A DNA stretch of 64,000 bases from Owenia fusiformis. Its lineage: Eukaryota; Annelida; Polychaeta; Sabellida; Oweniidae. A program made the position numbers and the translations under genes. The stretch spans positions 18,585,513-18,649,512 of the forward strand of contig CAIIXF020000004.1 of the NCBI GenBank assembly GCA_903813345.2, read 5' to 3'. The notes under the pieces are model-generated. The model had not been told where the DNA came from and did not search any database. It was given only the letters and a program-made list of their open reading frames with translations. This document shows positions 11,110 through 24,500 of the stretch, piece after piece. Numbering within the stretch: the stretch's first letter is position 1; the number at the start of each line of letters is the position of its first letter.

Positions 11110-13268
11110 CAGGGTGGGCCAAAATGCCCCCTAACAGAATTAGACGACAGCTCTAGAATTACGTAGATCTCCTAGTTGCCATCCCAGGGAGGCAGATTGT
11201 TAACAAGCGTATTCAGGGAGTACATGGGGCTAATTGCACATTAGAAAGATGGAAATCTTTGGTTTTATCATGAAGCTAAAACCCTTAGTCGTGTCTAAAA
11301 CTGGCTTGAAGTGCAATCGAGTATCAGTCAGTACCAAGATCTCTTGGTATTTTACACGGGGTGTATCAATGTGATCTTAAATACGTTTTACGAACGATGA
11401 ATGCAGTGTCCCATTTTTGATGGCCCACCTTTTATGTTAAACGAAATATATAAGATAAAAACAAAAAGACGGCCACCATCGAAACTGACGTTGTCATGAG
11501 TACGTCAATCATGAAAGATCGCGACCTTCTATCAGTTCCTCTCGAGAATTTTTGGATGAAAGCAGAAAGATGTGATCATTATCAGAGTGAACGTATTTTT
11601 TTAAACTATTAAATCTTTTCTTACTATGGGAACAAACGTTATTGTTCTCATTATGAGACAATGTGATTTTGCTTTCTGTCGGTTCACATTTACTTATATC
11701 AAACTGTCAAACTGACATAGCACGTTTTAACTGGAGATCTTCGAAGAATGATTCTAACAGATACCTCTGGCTGACACACCTCTAGCTTAAAACAAGCGTG
11801 AAGCCCATCACCACGTACATCAACACCACTACTGGTACTGCACTCGATTGCACTGTTACTGAAACGGATCAGTTTAGGTAACAAGATGGCAAAGGTTCGG
11901 GTTGGAAAGTTCCGTAAGATTTTTCTTTTTCATTGATTTCTCGAGAAATAGAATCAATCATCCCAATATTTTAGGCACAATCATGTATAAGCATATTATA
12001 CAGTATGTTTCTTGTAATCAAAGTGATTTCGCACGAAATGGTTCGTGCAATAACACAATCGTACATATCATTCCTCACTTTTGTTACGTGAAACAGACTT
12101 CAAAAACAGTTTGCAGTTTTAACGCATTTCGTTTATGAAACAATAGCGAGGTACTAAACGACGATTCTGTTGTCTTCTGAACTATTTGTTCGCAAACGTG
12201 TAGATACTAATACACGTTTGTGATAAAAAAAATATCGTGGGAATAGTGCCTACAACTCGTGAAATAAGGAAAATGAAAAATCGTACCTTCGAGGTTCCGA
12301 CATTTTGTTACCAAAACGAATACGTTAATTTGAATAATATAGTAGTAGGCCGTGAACATGCAAATGCAAAAATCAGGCCTATCGAGAAAATGAGAATTCC
12401 CAAAGTAACGATTAGATAAACATGAAACAATACATTAGCAATACGCCACGATAACATCTTCGCTTGATAACATAGGTGATTAAACGTTAGTTAGACGACA
12501 GGTATCCTTTCAAAATATGGTGTATACTATATAGTGCCGAAACAGTGTTAGTGTTTTTCTCAAAAAATACTTGTGGTCTATTGGGCAATCTTTCTCATGA
12601 TTAGTTGAAAAATCGAGATCAGATAGAAAGAATCCAAAAATAACAAACGCCTATGTGGATATTGTCGGACCCTGTTCATTGAAACAATGTCTGTCCTGGG
12701 CTTAAATCGGTGGGCATTCGGGTAAAGCTTGCAAATAATGCGAAAGCAGTTTTTATCAGGTTTTAAGGGCATTTTCATACTGCTCTGCTAGCGAAGCAAG
12801 TTCGATCAAAATTCAATATCACTCAAGACCAAGATATGACCATCACGAGGAGACATATGCCGTTATTATGTTAGAATGCAAACCTTTCAGTCTGCTAGAA
12901 GGTAGGGTAATGAGACGAGGAAGTAGTCAAAAGGAAAAAGGTCCATCCAACCGAGTGACTTAATGAATTAATATGTGTCAACGCGATTAATGTACAGAAT
13001 CTGTTAAATATTCAAGCCTTGATTCCCCAATGATTACCCACGGCATACTTTATAGTTTTATATCAGTAATGGCCATTGAAACCTGTGTTCACGGATGTTT
13101 TGAGGCACCTACTCCTATACTAGTTAAAACACCTACGCACATTTGGATGGCTTGACGACTTCGAATTGTGTTGTATTTATAACGATCGAGCCAATTATTT
13201 CTATTGCTTAAGGATTATCATATGATTTTCATCCTTAAACTTGGGTACTGGTTTTTTGGCCCATCCTG
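11110..13268. mobile_element. Possible mariner-type element, TA-flanked CAGGGTGGGCCAAAA ends
   Basis: The left end is TA|CAGGGTGGGCCAAAA at 11108-11124. The right end is TTTTTTGGCCCATCCTG|TA ending at 13268-13270. These are inverted repeats with TA on both sides, as in Tc1/mariner elements. A third copy of the end (TTTTTGATGGCCCACC at about 11414-11429) means the true unit may instead be a ~320-bp MITE at 11110-11432. I found no transposase frame in the 2.2-kb interior, which holds only short unrecognisable ORFs. Confidence 0.45.
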
Positions 13269-15107
13269 TATATGGTCTGACACAACCAAATGCTTCAACA
13301 TGCGTATTCCCATCTAAATGATTTGTCTTTCAAAGAAAACTAAGATTTGTGGTCATGTTTTGCTATCATACCATCATACCCTAATGTTCTTGTCCTCTGT
13401 CAGTTAAAAAAGTTTTAACCAAAACTCCCCACGAAAATCAAAAAATCTCACCTGTTGAATACGCCATCTATATGTCAAAAAATGTCACTCTGATTTCTAC
13501 AGATGGAAGTAGGTCAAAAAAGGTCAAATTTCTTAAAGAAAATGCACCTCAATCACATCAAATCATGTGTTAGAGTGAGTCCATTCATACACTTTTTCAT
13601 TCATGTACCTGTAAAATCCAACCACTGGTGATGCTATTATAATTACAATAATTGGACTATATTCTTGTTTTTAAAATGCCATCTATTCAACTCCAATTGT
13701 GGTACATCCTTCGCAAAATTAATTGATTAAATAGCCTTAATTCACACAATACTTGGCTCAGCCTATAAAAGTGAATGACTCGTTTTTGAGACCAGGGTTT
13801 CTTTTTTTTTGCCAAATAACATTTCGCGGCAAATTTCCGACTAAGTAAAGGAGGGCTGCTTCCCAGAATCAATGTTTTTCAACAATGACAACACCGAAAT
13901 GTCGTTATTTTCTGAAATTATAACCGATTATGAATTCAAAACAGTTCAAATGATTCGAACCAATATCTCGATCATTTCTTGTGAGTTTTGGAATTTTTCG
14001 TTAGGAAATATGACCAAAATTTGCGATTCAAATGTTGAAGAAAACAAAATGGCGGCTGCTGGAATTCGAATAGATTTTGTAGCTGCATAAATATAATCTA
14101 AATCGTATAAAATGGGTTAATAACATCTGTCAACCCCGAAATCAGTACCGAAACTTACTCAAATGACATCACTTCACAGCTTAAAAACATAAATATGGAG
14201 CCAAGAATTAAGATGACAAGTGGATAAGAATAATGTGGGAATGACTTACGTTAGTGGGCATCACAAGGCAGCAAGGGGTGCACAAAGACGCATTAATTGT
14301 ATTAACATGAAAGTGATAAAAGTACAAAGTGATGACTGTCTCAAAATACAAGTTGACACAATGCTCAATGCTCAAAATGCGTGGTTCGCCATTAACATCA
14401 TGGCGTTTTAAGTCAGCTAACTACAGACAGAGGCGCTATCAGAGGTTTCAGTGGGTCTGATCACTGGCGCCGTCGTGTGATATTTGATATCTACGAGGCG
14501 ATAAAATGATATCACGAGAAATTATGTGATATTGGGTTTATCCCATAATTACAATTACCTCGTGATGTTCTGATCCAATTTCCAGGACATTGGCAGACAA
14601 TATAAACTAGAAATTAGAATATCAATTGAATATTCGAAACACTTTATTTCAACAATTAAAAGTAAATAAAATGAACATGTAAACATTGTTTTTTATACAT
14701 GATATAGTTCGTCATAAATACCATTTTTTAATCGTTATTTAGCAGCCTTCTAATCAAATTATATACACAATCGTAATTCAATACACCAATGACACTTTAA
14801 GAGAATAAATTATCTGACCTAATTTCCAACAATATTGTGGCGCGAAATGCAAATGTGATATCACACGGATATGCGTGAGATAAACGATATCATATCACAC
14901 GCATATGAGTTTGATAAACGATTTTCTGGAAAACATCACACGGATTTCAATAATATCAGAAATATCAATAGCTGTTCTCCTCCCAAGTGATTTTCTAATT
15001 ACCTAATAAGAACTATTTTCCTTGTACCTTCACACTCAATTAAGCAAGTGAACAAGGGCGAAGAACTAATTATAATCCCCAAAGGACTATTTCTACAGGT
15101 TCATGTA
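13269..15107. other. Unassigned interval with TGATATCAC-type palindromes
   Basis: No gene is supported. At 14850-14925 a ~35-bp unit (TATCACACGSATATGMGT then GATAAACGAT) occurs twice in tandem with a partial third, and related 'gtgatatt/gatatcac' words occur at 14475-14560. The frame at 13872-14090 has no recognisable domain. Confidence 0.4.
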
Positions 15108-15111
15108 CAAG

Positions 15112-15784
15112 TGAAACAGGGTTTAGGTTTTCATATACATCAAATTTTGGTACAACTTCATTTTTATATCACATTGATTTAGGTTTTAAGATATATGTTA
15201 TTGTTCTATACATTTGATGTACATCATTTCTATTCTTTATTCTCCTTAAGTCCACTTGCACTCAATACGTGATATCATTCATAAATAACATTAAAATCTT
15301 GGCTCTTTTCATATTGTTATGTATTTTCTATCAGGAGAGTTCCAATTCCCATAAAGGAGGATTTTTTTAGTGCAGGATATTCTAGTGTATTACATAATCT
15401 ACTTGGCTTTCTATTGGTTCAAATGTTGGTTCCTCATGGGAATCAACATTTGCCTCAATTTAAAGGAGGTTTAGAAGGTCCAGTAGATTTAATATGACAT
15501 TAACTTTAATTTGTTCATTATTGGTTTATTTATTTGGTAATTATGGGAAATTATTATTCGCCTCCTTTTTGGAACCTTCCCTGTGGAACTTTCCATACTT
15601 TCTGTCTTTTCTTGATTATCATCTCAGAATATCATCTTCAGAACAGTTTTTACTACGGCACAACATACTGATTAAACTAAACTCAATGTAAAGATTGGAT
15701 TTTGATAATGAAATAATAAACGTTTAGGACTTCAACTTTTAAGAATTTTATGTTACTTTATTCGAACCTTAAAAAACTGTTTCA
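15112..15784 (+). repeat. 5' LTR
   Basis: It is 673 bp with TGAAACAG...CTGTTTCA termini. It differs from the 3' LTR at three places that I could find: offsets 345 (A/C), 477 (C/A) and 504 (T/C), with no indels. A polyadenylation-type AATAAA is at 15715-15720, about 65 bp before the end. The 65-codon frame at 15494-15691 recurs in the other LTR only because the LTRs are copies. Confidence 0.93.
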
Positions 15785-15785
15785 T

Positions 15786-15803
15786 TGGTGCCGTGACCAG
15801 GAT
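15786..15803 (+). other. Primer-binding site complementary to tRNA-His 3' end
   Basis: One base after the 5' LTR the sequence is TGGTGCCGTGACCAGGAT. The first 12 bases are the exact complement of the 3' end of animal tRNA-His (GTCACGGCACCA), and 16 of 18 positions agree with the longer complement. This fixes the plus orientation of the element. Confidence 0.8.
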
Positions 15804-16613
15804 ATAATTAAGTTTTCCATAACTTAAATTTGGATTCAACTTCAACTAATTTGGAATTTCTATCACTATTGGATTCATATTGGATTATCATTGCCATTGG
15901 AATTAAGTTGGATTATCATCTCTAATTGGATTATCATTATTGTTGGATATAAATCAGATAATCAATAGTGTTGGATTAGTACATCAGGTAACTATATGCA
16001 TTTAATTGTAAAAAACTATTGTTATGGCTAAAACACATACATGTAGTTGGATCACATATGAATTAGAAATTATTAGTGGAATGTTTACCGACACCTAACA
16101 ATCATAATGTTCATGGAGTAAAAATCTAGTCATGCTTCCCCCACTTAAAATTACGGGAAGATGGCATTCAAAACTTTTATGGATATTGCATATTAGTCAC
16201 GATGTTTTCCCCTTGATATTGTGTTATAAAGAAGTCAAAAGTCACCATAACCTTCAATAAGAATGATTTTTACGAAAATGGCATATGAAAATAAAATTCA
16301 TCAAGTTGGAGTTAGAAATTCTGACAGTTTTGCACCAGCAGTTAGGTCAGCTGCACTCATTAGCCCGTTGACAGTAATCTTTAAAGATGGATTACTATAC
16401 ATAAATTATTTGGACATGGAAATTGGATATTGAATATAAACTGTTTCTCACTGTAAATATGTATATAAACTGAGTGTTTAAAACGCTTGTAAGCTGCTCT
16501 TAAGGAATATTATAACCTTATATAAACAATTGCCATATGTGATGATAATGAAAAATGTAGGATGACGCACATTCATACTTATCGTGAGCTGATACATTAA
16601 ATGGGAGAGCTAT

Positions 16614-17046
16614 AATGCCAGAGTTTATATTCGTAGACGCCCCATACCCAGGAGATGTTAACTGTAATGCCAGGGAGTGCATTCTTTGATGTTCGTACCC
16701 CCGGGAAGTATTTTAATGCCAGGTAGTGCATTCGTAGATGTCCCGTGCCCCAGAGAAGTAATCGTAATGCCAGGTAGTGCATTCGTAGATGTTCGTATCC
16801 CCGGGAAGTATTTTAATGCCATGTAGTGCATTCGTAGATGTTCGTATCCCCGGGAAGTATTTTAATGCCAAGTAGTGCATTCGTAGATGTCCGTATCCCC
16901 GGGAAGTATTTTAATGCCAGGTAGTGCATTCGTAGATGTTCGTACCCCCGGGAAGTATTTTGATGCCAGGTAGTGCATTCGTAGATGTCCCGTGCCCCAG
17001 AGAAGTAACCCGTAATGCCAGAATGCAGTTGTAGCCGTCCCGTGTT
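16614..17046 (-). repeat. ~49-bp minisatellite inside the LTR element, about 8-9 units
   Basis: The unit AATGCCAGGTAGTGCATTCG followed by TAGATGTTCGTATCCCCGGG and AAGTATTTT repeats at about 16614, 16664, 16713, 16764, 16813, 16862, 16911 and 16960, with a degenerate end near 17012. Some units are 50-51 bp, with variants such as GTCCCGTGCCCCAGAGAAGTAA. Minus-strand open frames through it (16813-17379, 16862-17059, 16597-16782) come from the repeat and have no known domain. It is the only GC-richer block in the interior. Confidence 0.85.
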
Positions 17047-18893
17047 CCATGTTACCCATGGTAGTGTATCAGTGCATGTCTCAACCAAAAGATGTACTTT
17101 TAATGCGAAGATAATGTTGCAACAGATGTATCGTTTCCCAGATGTCACCATGATGCCCACAAAGTGCAACCATACAAGTTTAGTGAAATGAATGTGATAC
17201 ATACAAGAAAACATATTACCCAATTGTGCATCACATTGCTTGAATATTAAAATGTCAACTGCTGCAAGATGTTGACAAAATACAATGCTTGGATATAGCA
17301 AATGTAAACAAGCCTTATGGATATATAATGGATTATGCTTGAGCGATGAAGAAGGATGGATTATTAAAATACTGACCATAGAAATTAGCCAATTGATACA
17401 TATTTTATAACATTTTGAATATCAGTGCTTAAAGACAACACATTACCATCATCAAAACAAAACTGTTGTGAGAGAGGACTGACAACTAGACCCTGATTGA
17501 AAGCATTGCTTACTGTACATTTACTACAGTGTAAACTAAATCAGGCAAGGGTAAAATTCAAATGATTAAATGTTTTACAGGAAATATATACAATTTTATT
17601 AAGGTACGATTAAGGTTATTCATGGAAATCCTTATCAAGTACAAGTATTAGTAAGAGAATTTAGGGGCTAGGAATAGGTTTTTTACAGTTTTTCATATGG
17701 GAGTGGGTGCACATATTTATGTATGAAAATACTTGATGCCTCCTGTTCCTTGAGCTAAATTTGATTTTAATGAGAAACTACATTTACATTCTAGTTATTC
17801 AATCAATTTCATGTAGTGAATTAGATCTGATGTAAGGTTCTAGTTATCATGATTTTTGTTGAGCAATTTGTTGAACGTCAATGACCAATTTTATCTGGTT
17901 ATATTTCTAAGCTATTTCTTCTAGCCAGTGGATGTTATATATACGGTAAATTACATCTGAATGTGTATATATTGGGGGAGGTGAAAGGCTATTCTAAATA
18001 ATTTAGTACTGAACCATTTAGAAAATATGAAAGTTAATGAAAACCAATATCGGTACAATTAATGTGACATGACAGTTTCTCAGTTTACCATAGTTGGTCA
18101 AGTTCTGTAACGAATCCCTAAACTGAAAATAATTCAAGCTATTGTATCTGTTTCAAATAATGTTGATTTTATAGTGATCTAACTTACGGAAGAATTTCAT
18201 ATTAATTTGTTTTAAAAGTATGTCATGCCAATGCTTTAGGTAAGAACATTTTATACAGAAAAATTATCTTACCTAACAATGAATTCGATTTGAAGAATCG
18301 CTAATGGCTGCTTGTATGTAACTTTGCATAATGCATATGTACGGTAAGTTTGGAATAAGAGGCTAGAGGTGAAACATTGTTTTTATTCTGCTTTCCTGTT
18401 GCTTGGTAACTTCATTAATAATATAAACATGTTCTACTTTACTAACCTTTGACTTTGGGATGACATGCCATTTGTGAAACCAGGAAATTGTAGTAAACAA
18501 TTGAATTTATAGTAAACAATACATTTCATAGTAAACAGGAATAGTAAACAATTGTGATTTTTCCTAACACATGTGTTACTAAGTCCTTATATTTTACAAC
18601 TTCAAATATCACTATTTAACCATGCATGATCATTTATACAGCTGATATACTGCTTTAAGAAAACATACCATGCATACCTTTGCATTGAAAAAAATGAAAC
18701 AAAAATTGTAAAAGTAACCTTTATTAAATATTAATGCATTTGAAGAACAGTTATTATATGGAGTAAAACTCTGTAAAACTTTGTTGTATTTGCAAAGTTG
18801 GTGGTAATGAAACATCGTTGTTTTTTTTATTGAATATTTTAGTTGACAATGTTTATTGTTCAAATATTTTGTGTTTGAGGACAAACACTTTTA

Positions 18894-18909
18894 ATTAAGT
18901 TGGGGGTAA
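18894..18909 (+). other. Polypurine-type tract before the 3' LTR
   Basis: AAGTTGGGGGTAA lies immediately upstream of the 3' LTR TG. It is the expected position of the plus-strand primer. It contains pyrimidines, so it is a short or imperfect tract. Confidence 0.6.
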
Positions 18910-19582
18910 TGAAACAGGGTTTAGGTTTTCATATACATCAAATTTTGGTACAACTTCATTTTTATATCACATTGATTTAGGTTTTAAGATATATGTTATT
19001 GTTCTATACATTTGATGTACATCATTTCTATTCTTTATTCTCCTTAAGTCCACTTGCACTCAATACGTGATATCATTCATAAATAACATTAAAATCTTGG
19101 CTCTTTTCATATTGTTATGTATTTTCTATCAGGAGAGTTCCAATTCCCATAAAGGAGGATTTTTTTAGTGCAGGATATTCTAGTGTATTACATAATCTAC
19201 TTGGCTTTCTATTGGTTCAAATGTTGGTTCCTCATGGGAATCAACATTTGCCTCCATTTAAAGGAGGTTTAGAAGGTCCAGTAGATTTAATATGACATTA
19301 ACTTTAATTTGTTCATTATTGGTTTATTTATTTGGTAATTATGGGAAATTATTATTCGCCTCCTTTTTGGAACCTTCCCTGTGGAAATTTCCATACTTTC
19401 TGTCTTTTCTTGACTATCATCTCAGAATATCATCTTCAGAACAGTTTTTACTACGGCACAACATACTGATTAAACTAAACTCAATGTAAAGATTGGATTT
19501 TGATAATGAAATAATAAACGTTTAGGACTTCAACTTTTAAGAATTTTATGTTACTTTATTCGAACCTTAAAAAACTGTTTCA
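18910..19582 (+). repeat. 3' LTR
   Basis: It is 673 bp, colinear with the 5' LTR with three substitutions seen by eye (about 99.5% identity). It is followed directly by CAAG, matching the four bases before the 5' LTR. An AATAAA is at about 19513-19518. Confidence 0.93.
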
Positions 19583-19586
19583 CAAG

Positions 19587-19958
19587 TTCTACTAAAAAAC
19601 ATGTTGCTTAACCTCCAGATTAACCTCCCTAATGTATCAAATTGGTTTACATGGGAAATTAAGTTCTCCGGGGTTTAAAACTGTCATCAATTTCTAACCT
19701 CTCACGTATACTGTGGCATACGTTTGAGTAGAATATCATAATCTTTACCTACTAGTATTTCCGAAGCCGGTCGATCTTTTGTATAAGATTCATAGAGTGA
19801 TATTCACTGATAAGTATTCTGATTCTAGTGATAACATCTGAACATGGCGACAACTCCAAGTTATTGCATCGCAGACGGAGTGAGTCACAAAACAGAATAT
19901 ACTACATTGTTATGCGGTAAACCCGAAACAAATCTATATCATATTCCGCAACAAATAT
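19587..19958. other. Unique lead-in to the 44-bp array, with a diverged relative at 48.8-48.9 kb
   Basis: The segment 19890-19958 (GCGGTAAACCCGAAACAAAT... ATTCCGCAACAAATATGGC) matches, in inverted orientation, the stretch at about 48826-48895. The 60-codon frame starting at 19844 runs into the satellite and shows no domain. Confidence 0.5.
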
Positions 19959-21548
19959 GGCAAATTCAATTGCTGTGTATGAAAGATTCGTCTGCGGTAT
20001 ATGGCATACTCACTTGCTGTGTTTGAAAGATTCATCTGCGGCATATGGCATACTCACTTGCGGTGTATGAAAGATTCACCTGTAGTATATGGCATACTCA
20101 CTTGCGGTGTATGAAAGATTCATCTGCGGTATATGGCATACTCACTTGCGGTGTATGAAAGATTCACCTGCAGTATATGGCATACTCACTTGCGGTGTAT
20201 GAAAGATTCATCTGCGGTATATGGCATACTCACTTGCGGTGTATGAAAGATCTATCTGCGGTATATGACATACTCACTTACTGTGAATGAAAGATTCATC
20301 TGCGGTATATGGCATACTCACTTGAGGTGTATGAAAGATTCATCTGCGGTATATGGCTTACTCACTTGAGGTGTATGAAAGATTCATCTGCGGTATATGG
20401 CATACTCACTTGAGGTGTATGAAAGATGCATCTGCGGAATATGGCATACTCACTTGAGGTGTATGAAAGATTCATCTGCGGTATATGGCATACTCACTTG
20501 CGGTGTATGAAAGATTCATCTGCGGTATATGGCATACTCACTTAAGGTATATGAACGATTCAACTGCGGTATATGGCATACTCACTTGAGGTGTATGAAA
20601 GATTCATCTGCGGTATATGGCATACTCACCAGCGGTGTATGAAAGATTCATTTGCGGTATATGACATACTCACTTACTGTGTATGAAAGATTCATCTGCG
20701 GTGTATGGCATACTCACTTGAGGTGTATGAAAGATTCATCTGCGGTATATAGCATACTCACTTGAGGTGTATGAAAGATTCATCTGCGGTATATGGCTTA
20801 CTCACTTGAGGTGTATGAAAGATTCATCTGCGGTATATGGCATACTCACTTGAGGTGTATGAAAGATTCATCTGCGGTATATGACATACTCACTTGAGGT
20901 GTATGAAAGATTCATCTGCGGTATATGGCATACTCACTTGCGGTGTATGAAAGATTCATCTGCGGTATATGGCATACTCACTTGCTGTGTATGAAGGATT
21001 CGTCTGCGGTATATGGCATACTCACTTGAGGTGTATGAAAGATTCACCTGCGGTATATGGCATACTCACTTGAGGTGTATGAAAGATTCATCTGCGGTAT
21101 ATGGCATACTCACTTGAGGTGTATGAAAGATTCATCTGCTGTATATGGCATACTCACTTGAGTTGTATGAAAGATTCATCTGCGGTATATGGCATACTCA
21201 CTTGAGGTGTATGAAAGATTCATCTGCTGTATATGGCATACTCACTTGAGTTGTATGAAAGATTTATCTGCGGTATATGGCATACTCACTTGCGGTTTAT
21301 GAAAGATTCATCTGCGGTATATGGCTTACTCACTTGAGGTGTATGAAAGATTCATCTGCCGTATATGGCATTCTCACTTGAGGTGTATGAAAGATTAATC
21401 TGCGGTATATGGCATACTCACTTGCGGTGTATGAAAAATTCATCTGCGGTATATGGCATACTCACTTGATGTGTATGAAAGATTCATCTGCCGTATATGG
21501 CATACTCACTTGAGGTGTATGAAAGATTCATCTGCGGTATATGGCATA
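19959..21548 (+). repeat. 44-bp minisatellite array, about 36 copies
   Basis: The unit GGCATACTCACTTGAGGTGT followed by ATGAAAGATTCATCTGCGGT and ATAT repeats with almost no length change for about 1,590 bp. Sub-variants differ at a few fixed places: TTGAGGT, TTGCGGT or TTGCTGT; TTCATCTG or TTCACCTG; GGCATAC or GGCTTAC. These recur in clusters, suggesting local unequal exchange. At 44 bp the unit is not a multiple of three, so no long frame crosses it and it is non-coding. Confidence 0.95.
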
Positions 21549-24500
21549 CATTCACGAATCAATGTGAACAGCGGTCTAAATAATCAAGATGTGATCTATG
21601 TCCAGTTTAAACTATTAAATCTAATTACAGAATCCAATGTTCAATAATCAAAATGCTCTGCACCATTAGGATTGATATACGTACTGAGTGTCCCAAAGAA
21701 TTGTACACAAATTAAACGGGAAATTTGGCATTTCAGATGATATGCTCGAGATAACCAATAGCGAGTTGTAGAATGCAGTTGCGTATGTGATGGTGCTAAA
21801 ACAATGTATCCGTCAGATAACTAAATTTCAAAATATTCCTTCATCAATCAGAGTTATTTCATGTTTGTCTTAGTACAATTTGAAAAACAAAACAAAATTA
21901 CGTTTTTTCTAAAACGAGAAAGAGTTAACAAACTTTTAAAATATTTTTTCATCATTTTTGGACATCCTGTTCATTCACTCTAGTACGTACTCATCATATG
22001 AGATACAATTGGAGGGTATTACTTTACAATTGATGGGTATTACCATGGTATATCATTCATGATGAGATTTTTCTTAAAATGACATTTTTAAGAGCTTATA
22101 AAAACTAAATCTGTTATCTTTGACATGTTCCCAATTGATGTAACAGCTTCAGTTCGATTAATCCAAGCTGCAATATTACACCATAAAAACCAAAAAATAT
22201 CAGTATCATACTTTTTGAAGTCGTATTATTATTGCATAAGGTGATGATATTGTCAGATTGTATGCTGTTTTAGAAGTGAAAAATGCATGCCGTTTGTTTC
22301 CAATCCAATAAAACGCATAGTTGAGATAAAACAGTTGTTTAAAGATACAATTTGAATTTACCGCAGTAAATTACGAAATGATATTGTCAAAATGTCAATA
22401 ATTCCTGGCCGATGTCACATATAAATATATATATACACCGATATGTTTTATTTCCTCATGTATGTGAAACAAGGCGGCCTCTAGTTATTTATATCCTATG
22501 CAAATATGGAATTATGTGCAGGAGAAGTATAATATTTTTGAAAATAATCGAAAAAGAATCATGCAGATAATTTGATTTCTTTTTCGTATCACTTCTTATC
22601 CGTTTCACATTTACGTATGAATCTTTCTAACATTATAGATCTAATCATGGACATCTGAAGCATCATTGCACCAAGTTACACACCAGCACAAGGCAAATAA
22701 AGAGGAGAACTTCCAGAAACAAACTTGCTGCTTGTCCGACATAGTCTTTACCGTCTCGTCTTTACCAGCGCCATTCGATACGATCACTAATCATGGGGTG
22801 AATGAGCAGATTATATCTTTATTTGATGCCCAATTCAGTGTACGTATATGACAGTTCTTATATTAGGTAAACGTTTTTAGAAACAGATGCTTTTTTCAAA
22901 AATCTCGTATATTAACTTCAAAGAACATATGCACAAAACTGAATCAACCACACGGACCGAATCTTTTCGCTAAAATAAACTACAACCCACCAAAACATAA
23001 CATGGACTGTACGCACAAGATGGTTCTGAGTTGCATGACGTCTTTTATCATCATGATTTGACTGCTAACGCAAGAACAAGGGTTCTTTTGACATATAATT
23101 GAAGTGATGACAAGTCATGTACGATGTGCTATTCCTTTGAGACTGATACCGTCAACATTCCATCTTTAATTTTAAGGTCGTCTAAGCTACATTCAGGTAG
23201 AGATAACTTGCACTAAGATTTGGAAACAATTTATTGAATGAGCTTCGCTATGCGTTTCAATGTAATCTAACAAAGTTGATAAAACACTTTTAAACACATT
23301 TTTTTATTGAAAATGGGATCTAACAGACCCCAAAGGTAAATTATAAACGCCGCTTAAACCCAGGGAAAACGTAAACTAACGCTATTTAATCGCTAACTCA
23401 TCAAAAACGGCTTTAAACCATGAGATGCGGCGGCATGGTGAATTTTTGTTTCGCGACTCAAAACGAGGCTGATATAGAAACAGTGATCGATCAGACGTTT
23501 TGAAACGTATATATTATATACACCTTTTATATATGGAATAAAAAATAACATCACACTATTTTCTTATGATATGATTTTTAGGCACGGGTGAGAGTATTAT
23601 ATCATTACGAGTGAGCGTATATTTATTAGTATAGACATAGTATTACATAATATTTTCCTGTTGAGGAGATTAAAAATTGAAGAAAAAATTATTGATAATC
23701 GGAAAAATTAATTGCATTCAATATGCATATAAAATGGATGCATTTCTTCCTTATGTTCATGGAAATAATCTTATTAATCAATCCTCTACATATTGATGCA
23801 ATACAGGTCAATGTGGGATGAATGGTTTATACATAGACTGACTTTTTCACAAGTGAATCATTCGCATTTGTATGCAGAAGTAATAAAACAACATCACATT
23901 AAAACAAGAATGGGAAAGATAAGACCAATCTTACTAGACAGCGGAAACGCCAAGAATCTAATCAAACATCAATGACGCAACTTTAAAATGCCTGTCATAT
24001 TTCAAATTGATAACTACAATATACTTGGTCAGGAAAATTGTCAAAATAATATATCACGCTGTTATATATTTGATTGTAAAATATATAATAATTGAGTCGC
24101 CCTCGTCCTTTTAGAATGGATTATTAATCGAAATGGATGTCGTACATATCGTTTCTCTGGAGAAACTTTTTTTAAATAAAAACAAATTCAAAAATATTAA
24201 ATGAGGTAAAAATTGACCCAGTTCGGATATCATTAAACGTGGCATCGGACAGAGGTCTATCCATTTTACTTCAAGTTTCTGCGATGGACAAATAATATGA
24301 ATATTTTGTGTATTTTTAAGTGAGATACATATGTTCTCTTCTAATCCAAATAAATTACAAACAAATTAAAATCTACGTGGTTTATCTTTATCGCACTTGC
24401 ATGTAAAATATGCGCTAAACTGAACGGACGGATATATCTATCACAACTACAAAACCTGTTCGATGGGGATGTCATATCGTAGATATCCATCATAGTACAC

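Larger units (their letters stand above)
15112..19582 (+). mobile_element. Complete non-autonomous LTR retrotransposon (LARD-like), recent insertion
   Basis: Two 673-bp direct LTRs (15112-15784 and 18910-19582) bracket a 3.1-kb interior. The LTRs start TGAAACAG and end CTGTTTCA, a perfect TG...CA inverted terminus. The four bases CAAG precede the 5' LTR (15108-15111) and follow the 3' LTR (19583-19586), giving a 4-bp target-site duplication. A primer-binding site and a polypurine tract lie where expected. The interior has no gag, protease, RT or integrase similarity in any frame, so the element must have been mobilised in trans. The 4-bp duplication fits Gypsy-type integrases, which is inference. 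Orientation follows PBS and PPT. Confidence 0.93.

Noticed and set aside
15494-15691. 65-residue ORF present in both LTRs
   Set aside because: It is duplicated only because the LTRs are copies. No known LTR protein is matched.
16813-17379. 188-residue minus-strand frame inside the LTR element
   Set aside because: About a third of it is the 49-bp minisatellite read in frame and the rest shows no domain. It does not resemble gag or any known retroelement protein.
19959-21548. CRISPR-like array
   Set aside because: The units are contiguous with no unique spacers, and the genome is animal. It is a plain minisatellite.
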